Assembly (NCBI GenBank): GCA_017561935.1
Contig: JAFZBE010000055.1
Span: 18,466-82,465 of the forward strand
Direction: 5' to 3'
Source of the DNA: Bacteroidales bacterium
GTDB lineage: Bacteria > Bacteroidota > Bacteroidia > Bacteroidales > UBA3663
Length of the DNA: 64,000 bases
Below are positions 8,773-15,839 of the stretch, piece by piece. The notes under the pieces were generated by a model. That model saw only the letters and a program-made list of their open reading frames with translations, ran no database searches and had not been told where the DNA came from. Numbering within the stretch: position 1 is the first letter of the stretch; the number at the start of each line of letters is the position of its first letter. The position numbers and the translations under genes were made by a program.

Positions 8773-9853
8773 GATTTGCTTTAGGTTTTGGTGTAAGTGT
8801 AAAACTGCTTCTGTTGGGAACTCGACCCAAAGAGGCGCGCAGACGCTGCCCCCATTCGTTGCGTATCTGCTGATTGTTGTACATGTCACAAACGATGACT
8901 GTGGGCACGCTTAAGATATCCCACTTGCGCATACGCTCGTCGCCAAGCCCTGCCGGAAACCATGCGTGCAAGCCCTCGATGTCCTGGGTTCGCTGTCGCC
9001 ACCATGTGCTGTCAGGAGCACTCAGACAAATGGTCACCAGCTGGAGACGTTTCATATCATATTCGTTATTGACCAGGTTGGCTACGACCTTGAGACTGTC
9101 AATCGATGTTGGGGAATAGTCGCCCCAAATGAAAACGAGCAGATAGTCGGAACGCGAAGCGCTGAAGTCGAAGTTCGTGCTGTCGGTCTGCATGACACAG
9201 GGGGCAAGTCGACGACTTGGACGAGGTTTTCGGGAACACTCTTCAAGTGTCCGATCAATGCTCTTCATCAGCCAATCAGGCTTGGCATCATCGGCCAAAC
9301 CACCTAAACAACGACGCACAAAGATCGAGTCCTTCAGAACCTCTATCTGATCACGTAGTAAAAGTCCGCAACGAATGTCATGCGTGTGCTGATGACAAAG
9401 GGAATCCATGGCATCCTTCTTGGCTGGGCCAAGGAGCGTGCGGAAGAATGCGGTCTGCTGCTGCAACCAAGGATTGATGCTATCGCCCTGCGAAGGGTCG
9501 AAAGTTGCCTTCACGCTATCGCCCACCATATTCAATCTTATGGAAACCGTAACATTACCCGTCGCATAGAAACGACACAACTCACCTCCATCGGAGCATA
9601 GAAAAAGTTCATCGAGGCTGCGCGTCGAACCCGAATGTTCGAATGAATGCTGTGGATTGAGATCGAGGCTGTCAAAGAGAAGGGCAGTGTGCCGATCGGT
9701 ATAGAGCACAAGGTGGTCAAGCACTATTGTGCTATCGACATCAAAACTGCCCTCGATGGTGTAAGCACGCTCAGGATGACTACCCTCCTGATCCTTGCAA
9801 GCGGCAAGGACCAGAAAGAGAATGACTGGATAGAGGAAAAGTAACTTTTTCAA
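8762..9853 (-). CDS. Lipoprotein with TlpA-like thioredoxin fold lacking both catalytic cysteines
   Basis: 363 residues from a TTG at 9853 that gives MKKLLFLYPVILFLVLAAC, a lipoprotein signal with the acylated Cys. Residues about 25-110 look like the DUF4369-type beta domain often fused to TlpA-like thioredoxins in Bacteroidetes. Residues about 225-340 match the thioredoxin-like fold (LLVFIWGDYSPTS, later ILSVPTVIVCD with the cis-proline), but the place of CGPC is taken by SPTS, so redox activity is not expected. It starts 34 bases after the GH43-pectate lyase stop and its stop overlaps the yifB start. A TTG at 9898 gives a longer form without a leading signal sequence. Confidence 0.7.
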   Translation of the reverse strand: MKKLLFLYPVILFLVLAACKDQEGSHPERAYTIEGSFDVDSTIVLDHLVLYTDRHTALLFDSLDLNPQHSFEHSGSTRSLDELFLCSDGGELCRFYATGNVTVSIRLNMVGDSVKATFDPSQGDSINPWLQQQTAFFRTLLGPAKKDAMDSLCHQHTHDIRCGLLLRDQIEVLKDSIFVRRCLGGLADDAKPDWLMKSIDRTLEECSRKPRPSRRLAPCVMQTDSTNFDFSASRSDYLLVFIWGDYSPTSIDSLKVVANLVNNEYDMKRLQLVTICLSAPDSTWWRQRTQDIEGLHAWFPAGLGDERMRKWDILSVPTVIVCDMYNNQQIRNEWGQRLRASLGRVPNRSSFTLTPKPKANRGR

Positions 9854-9887
9854 AATACAAAAAATTTGGGAAGCTCTGAAACCCTCA

Positions 9888-12800
9888 TCACTTGACAAAG
9901 TGGATGAGCTGCGTCATGAGCTGGATGAAGTCACGTGTACTGTAGCCAAGAACCGGTTCCTCGGGCGTGAAGGGCGAGGTGTCGTACTCGTCGCCGACGA
10001 AAGTAGTGGCATACTCAGTGCTGTTCGATGGAGCCAAACCCTCGGGCAAAGGCTTATAGACATTGGAGATCTGACTCAAAGGGGTGAGCCAGCCGCCACT
10101 GGGCTGCTGGGCCTGCAAGATATCCTGCACCGAGCTGAACCCGCGACGCGCGGGACCGCCCAGCATGGGAGCAGGCTTGAAGTAATAATCAGGCACAGCA
10201 ACATTCTGCTTGGGATAGAGCAGAGGCGACGAAGCGGTGACCTCCTTCACATCGGCCTGAAGCAATGTCTGGTATTCACGCTCCATACCATCGGGATTGA
10301 CAAAGGCGCACGAACCATAGTGCGCAATGGTGCGGCTGATATCCTGGTCGGTGTAATACTCGCCATTACCCACATTGCTGCCGCGACGATGCACATACAT
10401 GGGCACGCCATCCTCGGGATTGAGAAAACGTGCCACAAGGAAGCCCTCGCCGCCGCGGCGACCCGCCCTGCCACCAGTGCCACCGCCACCACCATAGCGT
10501 GCCGCCTCATCGTCGGACAGACGCTGCTCGCGCAAGAACTGCAGGGCGGCAGGGATGCCCTTGAGGTATTTCTTTTCGCCAGTGAGGCGATAGTAGTCCA
10601 TCATGGCGCGAACCATGCGCACCGTGGTGCCCGTATTGACCGAACGCGGCTCATAACTGCGGGCATGGGCAGGCTTGAGAGTCTTGACGAAATACTGGTC
10701 ACCCCAACCGGCGAGTGGAGCGGGCTGCTGTAGTTTAATCGACAGGTCGAGCGCCTTGCGAATGGGTTTGAGCAGGTCCTTACGCCCCAGTTCCTGATAG
10801 CATTGGATAAGGAACTCGATGTTGGCGGGCATCACGTCGTCATTGAGAGTAATGAAAGATGAATAGTCCTCCTTGCCACGGAACACGTGGTCATACATCA
10901 GTGGATAACGTTGCGGCCAACCGCCATTGGGGTACTGGCTATTGAGCATAAAGCCAATGACCTTTTCGAGCGACTGGCGCACCTCGGCATCCTTCTTCTC
11001 CAAATAGACGCGCAATAGGAACGTGGCGCACTCGGAGGTGGCCTCATCGTCGAAGGTGCAGTTGCCGTAATAGTGCTGGAATTCCTCCAATCGCCATGCC
11101 TGACGGCCAATGGTGGCATAAAACAGCTTCAACTCGTCTTCGCCAGCCAGATCCTCGACGTAGTTCCAGCCTCCCTCGGGATGCTGAACCCGCATAAGTA
11201 CACCAGCAATCTTACGTGCCTGTTCGTAATAGTATTCATCACCTGTGGCATGATAGGCGTCGATCAAAAGATGGCCCACCGAGGGCGTGCTGGGCGACTG
11301 TAGCCAAACCATCGTACGGTAGGGGGCTTCCAATTCGCCCCATTGGCGACTGCGGTCGGGTAAGTAGCTCCAAACGAAGGCTCCCTCGTAGCTGATACTG
11401 TCCATCATAAAGCTCACAGCACGACGCATAGCCTCCTTGGCATCCTCGATGTCGAGGTTACGATAAGTGAAATGTGTGAACGTCGCCGAACCCTTGCCCG
11501 CACAGAAGATACCGGGGAGAACCGACTGGAACTGATAAAGCGTGTTATGGTTGTAACCCGAGCAGTCCATGCCCCATGTCTCGCGCTGCCAGTTGATGCC
11601 ATCGTAACTGTAGCTGCCTGTGACAATGTGGTTATCGTTGCGCAGACGAAGCCACATGCGATGCGTGCCTTGTGCCGGATGCATTCCTCCTCCGCTTTGT
11701 CCACCTTTACGATAGCGATAGCGTCGATTGGCATCGAAACCAGTGCCCATATAGAAGGCACTATCGTAGTAAAGCACCAAGCCTGCTCGTGTTTCATCAT
11801 CGCTGACCTCAACCTCGGCCTCGATCTCGTAACGATGGTCGCCAGCCACAAACATCAGCGGTGACGAATTGCCGGGCAGGTTGCCCTTGGCCGTAAGACG
11901 TATGCCATCAGCAATGTGCTCAATACGTTCTGGTTCAAAGGCGCGATAGCTCTTCCATTCGAGGCCGATGCGGAAAAGGGAAAGGTTCGAAGGGGTCGAG
12001 GAGTTCGAGAGGTTCGAAGAGTTAAGTGGTGCAGGAATAGCACCCACGGGGTCGGCACTAAGTCCCTGCTTATCACGAATAACGGGACGGAACCATCCAT
12101 CCTTGGTCAGTTCCAAAGGTTCCAACAAGGTCTGACGTCCCAAATCCGTAAAACCGTTTTCGTACGCGTGATAGACACAGTACCAGCGTCCATCAGGTGT
12201 GTCGATGAATGAACCATGTCCACGACTCCACCAGCGGTTCGAATTGGCGTAGTTGTGGATAAGTGGGTTGTAGGGACTGTCTTCCCACGGGCCGTCGATG
12301 CTCTTCGAACGAGCCACAACCACCATGTGACTGGTAGGAGGGCCAGCCGTGCCGCCCTCGGCATTCAAATAATAATAATAGTCCCCAATCTTGCGGAGCT
12401 TCGGCCCTTCGAGGCAAAGCCCTTCGGTAGCCCATTCTTCTGGATATATCCAACCAGGATAGACTTTCTCAAGTGTCCCGGGCACAACATGTAGTCCGTC
12501 ATCGGTGAGCTTCGCACGTTGTCCCCCACTCAAGAAGAGCCAGCGCTGACCATCGTCACCAACTACATGGCAGGGATCGATGTTAGCTACGCCCAGATCA
12601 ACTGGCTCACTCCATGGCCCATAAGGAGAATCGGCCGTCACCACAAAGTTCATGCGGCTGCCAGGCTTCTGGTCGCGTCCGGCCTTGGCGCGAACAGCAT
12701 CCGACGGATAAGCCACGGTGAAATAGATGTAGTACTTATTGTTGTATTTGCAGATGTCGGGTGCCCACACCGAACCCAAGAACGTCGTGAGAGCGGAACC

Positions 12801-13031
12801 AATTGGCTCCCAATGCACCAGGTCACGACTATGAAACACCACAAGGCCTGGCACATAGTCGAAGGCACTGTGTGTCATGTAGTAATCCTCACCCTCACGC
12901 ATAATGGTCGGGTCGGGATAATCACCACCGAGAATCGGATTGGTGAAAGTTCCGTTCTGTGCCTTTGCAACGAAATGACTTCCACAGAAGGTCATTAGGC
13001 ATAGAATAGTTAGAAACAGACGTGTTTTCAT
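9888..13031 (-). CDS. Fusion of GH43 and a PL10-like pectate lyase
   Basis: 1047 residues from ATG 13031 (MKTRLFLTILCLMTF), signal peptide ending near VAKAQ. Residues about 25-325 are a GH43 propeller (GGDYPDPTIMREGEDYY; EGPKLRKIGDYYYYL). A Ser/Asn linker at about 335-349 leads to a beta-sandwich (about 350-520). From about 545 to 1000 lies an alpha/alpha-barrel like PL10 pectate lyases, with LNSQYPNGGWPQRYP near 697-711 and ITLNDDVMPANIEFL after it; a glycine/arginine-rich insert is at about 844-863. It would pair side-chain removal with beta-elimination of polygalacturonate in one secreted protein. A promoter lies at 13055. The order GH43 then lyase is read directly; the enzyme activities are inferred. 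Confidence 0.85.
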   Translation of the reverse strand: MKTRLFLTILCLMTFCGSHFVAKAQNGTFTNPILGGDYPDPTIMREGEDYYMTHSAFDYVPGLVVFHSRDLVHWEPIGSALTTFLGSVWAPDICKYNNKYYIYFTVAYPSDAVRAKAGRDQKPGSRMNFVVTADSPYGPWSEPVDLGVANIDPCHVVGDDGQRWLFLSGGQRAKLTDDGLHVVPGTLEKVYPGWIYPEEWATEGLCLEGPKLRKIGDYYYYLNAEGGTAGPPTSHMVVVARSKSIDGPWEDSPYNPLIHNYANSNRWWSRGHGSFIDTPDGRWYCVYHAYENGFTDLGRQTLLEPLELTKDGWFRPVIRDKQGLSADPVGAIPAPLNSSNLSNSSTPSNLSLFRIGLEWKSYRAFEPERIEHIADGIRLTAKGNLPGNSSPLMFVAGDHRYEIEAEVEVSDDETRAGLVLYYDSAFYMGTGFDANRRYRYRKGGQSGGGMHPAQGTHRMWLRLRNDNHIVTGSYSYDGINWQRETWGMDCSGYNHNTLYQFQSVLPGIFCAGKGSATFTHFTYRNLDIEDAKEAMRRAVSFMMDSISYEGAFVWSYLPDRSRQWGELEAPYRTMVWLQSPSTPSVGHLLIDAYHATGDEYYYEQARKIAGVLMRVQHPEGGWNYVEDLAGEDELKLFYATIGRQAWRLEEFQHYYGNCTFDDEATSECATFLLRVYLEKKDAEVRQSLEKVIGFMLNSQYPNGGWPQRYPLMYDHVFRGKEDYSSFITLNDDVMPANIEFLIQCYQELGRKDLLKPIRKALDLSIKLQQPAPLAGWGDQYFVKTLKPAHARSYEPRSVNTGTTVRMVRAMMDYYRLTGEKKYLKGIPAALQFLREQRLSDDEAARYGGGGGTGGRAGRRGGEGFLVARFLNPEDGVPMYVHRRGSNVGNGEYYTDQDISRTIAHYGSCAFVNPDGMEREYQTLLQADVKEVTASSPLLYPKQNVAVPDYYFKPAPMLGGPARRGFSSVQDILQAQQPSGGWLTPLSQISNVYKPLPEGLAPSNSTEYATTFVGDEYDTSPFTPEEPVLGYSTRDFIQLMTQLIHFVK
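11984..12028. repeat. 9-bp degenerate repeat inside the GH43-PL10 gene
   Basis: Five 9-base units (GGTTCGAAG, GGGTCGAGG, AGTTCGAGA, GGTTCGAAG, AGTTAAGTG) read on the minus strand as a three-residue period, SNL/SNS/STP/SNL, between the propeller and the beta-sandwich. The same unit type is found in the atpA-atpG gap at 57831. Confidence 0.85.
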
Positions 13032-13054
13032 ATTAATTAGGATTAAAAAACAGC

Positions 13055-13063
13055 GCAAATATA
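13055..13063 (-). promoter_or_regulatory. -7 promoter box for the GH43-PL10 operon
   Basis: TATATTTGC on the minus strand, 24 bases before the ATG at 13031. It is back to back with the cupin promoter at 13106. Confidence 0.6.
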
Positions 13064-13105
13064 CATTTTTTTTTAATATCCTCGCTCATTTTCCGGAAAA
13101 AACGT

Positions 13106-13114
13106 TATCTTTGC
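13106..13114 (+). promoter_or_regulatory. -7 promoter box for the cupin gene
   Basis: TATCTTTGCACC on the plus strand, 75 bases before the ATG at 13189. The leader contains four copies of the 7-base unit CAATTAA between about 13126 and 13157. Confidence 0.6.
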
Positions 13115-13188
13115 ACCAAAATTTATCAATTAACAATTAACAATTAACAATTAACAAAGAATAATTACCAATTTTAAAATGCTTTTTT

Positions 13189-13713
13189 ATGAAAAAGATT
13201 CTTTTCGCAGCCGCTCTTGCCACCCTGCTCGTAGGATGCAAGTGCAACCAGCCAGAGCAAGCCACTTGTGACAAACCTTGCTGCACCGATAGTACCCTCA
13301 CCGCTGCTCCTCACGGAGTGATTACCGTAACCGACGACGGGCAAACCGTCTATACTCGCGACATCACCACCAAGAGCGCTCAGTTTGTGTTCGATGCCGA
13401 CAAGGAATGGGAACGCACAGGTGACCCGGGTGAAGTCTATCGCAAGGTGATGGGCTACAACGACAACCTCATGATGGTGAAGGTGAAGTTCAAGAAAGGA
13501 TCGGAGGGCAAGCTCCATAGCCATCCGCACGTGCAGATAACCTACGTCGAAAGTGGAGAATTCGAGTTCACCATTGGCGACGAGACCAAGATAGTCAAGG
13601 CTGGCGATGTACTGATGAAGGTTCCTAATGTCGTACACGGCTGCAAGTGCCTTAAGGACGGTGTGCTCATCGACACCTTCACACCCATGCGCTCCACGTT
13701 CATCCAACAATAA
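13189..13713 (+). CDS. Cupin-domain lipoprotein, KdgF-like
   Basis: 174 residues with a lipoprotein signal MKKILFAAALATLLVGC. The single cupin barrel (about 85-170) carries the metal-site motif HSHPHVQITYVESGEFEF and a second motif VKAGDVLMKVPNVVHG. Small cupins of this type next to pectate lyases include KdgF, which helps turn 4,5-unsaturated uronates into linear keto forms. The nearby PL10, PL1 and GH105 would supply that substrate. KdgF is usually cytoplasmic; the lipoprotein signal here would put it in the periplasm, so the role is a guess. It is convergent with the esterase gene, 14 bases away. Confidence 0.75.
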   Translation: MKKILFAAALATLLVGCKCNQPEQATCDKPCCTDSTLTAAPHGVITVTDDGQTVYTRDITTKSAQFVFDADKEWERTGDPGEVYRKVMGYNDNLMMVKVKFKKGSEGKLHSHPHVQITYVESGEFEFTIGDETKIVKAGDVLMKVPNVVHGCKCLKDGVLIDTFTPMRSTFIQQ

Positions 13714-13727
13714 GGCCTTCTTCTTAT

Positions 13728-15839
13728 TCAATCCTCTATCCTTACCCGACCTCCCGAAAGCTTCATGAGGTCGGGTAAGTCGTAGTATTGCAAGACGCCC
13801 GGAACAACGTTCGTCATCATGTCGTGCTGTAAGGGATGCTCCAGATATTCTTTCCAGGTCTTGAGCGTGCGCGTCAAAGTAACCTTCTCGATGCGCGAAT
13901 CGAGCACTGCGGCATGCATCAGCACCGGACCGAACAGGCCATCGCCCACCACGTGCAATGGCCTGCCCTTGAGCAGTGGATGATGCGTACAGAAATCTGT
14001 CAGCGTAAGCACATCCACGACGCGCTGGCCCACCAGCGGACGACCTTCGTGCAAAGCAACCACTGCGCAACGCCATTCGCGGTTCCAATACTTGGTGAGG
14101 TTGTAACTGTAGGGATCCTCCAACTCGCCTACACCACGCACGTCGGCAGCCACGATGATGTTGCCGTTCGACTTCATATCCTCCCTGTCCATGTCGCCCA
14201 GGAACCATGCCTTGCCCCGCTCGTGCAAATGCAGCTCGATAGGCGAAGTGGGTGTGGCGCAATCTGGGATGCGCACCAACACTGCCACGGGTATCTCTCC
14301 CTCGCGGTTCAGCTGGAAACGGTATTCCTCGTAATCCCTGCCATGGGTGCGCCCCGAGGGAGCCACGGCGCTTGCCAACGTCGAGCCGGGGAGCGTAGCG
14401 GGAAGAGGCTCGCCACTTATCACGGATTCGTCCAGACCTAACAACTGACAAATCTGCCGCCTGATCTCCCCGATCGGCTGGGCGCAGAAGGCTGCTCGTT
14501 GCTCGGCCATTTTGTCGAAGCAGCGCACAGCATCCTGCATCGTGCTCTCTGCATCGGCGAACTCCAGGTTAACCTGTCCAGAATTGGTGCAAAGCATGTC
14601 CTTACCACGGAAGAAGACCTCATCGATCACAGCGGGTGAAGCATCGTCAGCCAACCAACGCTTGAACCACCCCACCAGATGCTCCATTACGTCGGGTGGA
14701 CACGCATGGCCGTCGGCGCAATAGTACTGCTCCACATGGTCCGAAGCGCCCAGCACTTCGTAGGCACGCTGCACTTCCTTCATACCTTTCAGTGCACCAT
14801 AATGGTCCACGAAGTCGTACAGGCCGTCGAGCACCTGGAACGGACGCGGAGCCATACACAGTGCCATATCGGCATGATTGATGCCCAACGCCCCTTCGCC
14901 CGCCATCCATTGGCAACCGTCGCTCGGTCCCTGTAGCTCCAGCGTGCGAGTTCGATCGCTGAAGAAAAGACCCACGCTAGCAGCCTGAATACGGTTGTCA
15001 AGGGCTGAAAGATAAGATGCTTCCGTACCACCACCCGAAAAACCATAACAACCAATATGCTTCGTGTCGATATCCTTGCGACTGCACAGATAATCCACTG
15101 CACGGCTGTTGTCCCAGAAGATTTGCGCCACGAGGCTCGAGCCCAGCAGCATGTAGGCAGGTGCCAGCAGCGAGTGCTCGGTGGTCACACCGCGCGTCAG
15201 GTTTCGGCCCTTCGCATCGATGAGCTGCTGCATTTCGCCCTGACCGATGGGATCGACCACGAGCACAGCAATGCCGTTGCGCGCCATCTGTACGGCAGTG
15301 CCAGAGCCGTTACCCTTGCCGCTCAAGCTGTGTCCGCACATCTCGATGCAAGCAGGATACTTCTTAGCTTTGCCTATGGAGGGCAGATAGAGGTGCGCGG
15401 TAACGTAGTGATGTGGGCGGCTCTCAAAGATCACTTTCTCAACCCGAAAGCCATCGCCCTCCACCATGCCGACCGTGCGACTATGTAGGTCGCCCCTTTC
15501 GGGGAAACTGCCTGCCAGTTGACGCATCTTTTGGCGCACAGTGGCAATATAAGCCTCCATATCGGTTTTCGAAGCAAAGGCTTGCTCCAGCTCCTTGCTC
15601 CGTTGATCATCGCGCTGGTGTTGCCATAGCATCAAATAATTGAACCACGACTGTGGGCTACTGTATTTCAATGCACCGTAGTTCGGACGGCCCGGATAGA
15701 CTGCCCGGTCGTTCGGGGATTGTGCCGAGAGGCTCGATGCACACAGACATACGAAGAAGAAAAAAACGAGCGTCGCCCCTATCCGGCAGCGTTGTAAGTG
15801 GGAGCCAAACCTGACTCCCGACAAAAACATGTGTTTCAT
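13728..15839 (-). CDS. Secreted alpha/beta-hydrolase, acetylesterase-like
   Basis: 703 residues from ATG 15839, which overlaps the GH31 stop as ATGA. Signal peptide up to SSLSAQ. The catalytic domain (about 100-400) has an oxyanion-type ACIEMCGHSLSGKGNG, the nucleophile elbow GFSGGGTEASYLS and a likely catalytic His in CADGHACPP. The layout recalls the acetylxylan-esterase-like family of large alpha/beta-hydrolases in Bacteroidetes polysaccharide loci. The last 300 residues contain a second, degenerate hydrolase-like region (VADVRGVGELEDPYS; VVGDGLFGPVLMHA) without an obvious nucleophile. Likely role: removal of acetyl or methyl esters from pectin. Translational coupling to GH31 suggests they work on the same glycan. 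Confidence 0.78.
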   Translation of the reverse strand: MKHMFLSGVRFGSHLQRCRIGATLVFFFFVCLCASSLSAQSPNDRAVYPGRPNYGALKYSSPQSWFNYLMLWQHQRDDQRSKELEQAFASKTDMEAYIATVRQKMRQLAGSFPERGDLHSRTVGMVEGDGFRVEKVIFESRPHHYVTAHLYLPSIGKAKKYPACIEMCGHSLSGKGNGSGTAVQMARNGIAVLVVDPIGQGEMQQLIDAKGRNLTRGVTTEHSLLAPAYMLLGSSLVAQIFWDNSRAVDYLCSRKDIDTKHIGCYGFSGGGTEASYLSALDNRIQAASVGLFFSDRTRTLELQGPSDGCQWMAGEGALGINHADMALCMAPRPFQVLDGLYDFVDHYGALKGMKEVQRAYEVLGASDHVEQYYCADGHACPPDVMEHLVGWFKRWLADDASPAVIDEVFFRGKDMLCTNSGQVNLEFADAESTMQDAVRCFDKMAEQRAAFCAQPIGEIRRQICQLLGLDESVISGEPLPATLPGSTLASAVAPSGRTHGRDYEEYRFQLNREGEIPVAVLVRIPDCATPTSPIELHLHERGKAWFLGDMDREDMKSNGNIIVAADVRGVGELEDPYSYNLTKYWNREWRCAVVALHEGRPLVGQRVVDVLTLTDFCTHHPLLKGRPLHVVGDGLFGPVLMHAAVLDSRIEKVTLTRTLKTWKEYLEHPLQHDMMTNVVPGVLQYYDLPDLMKLSGGRVRIED

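Noticed and set aside
13174..14451. Minus-strand 425-residue frame covering the cupin and part of the esterase
   Set aside because: Wrong-frame shadow: the cupin on the plus strand and the esterase in another minus frame both have clear family motifs.
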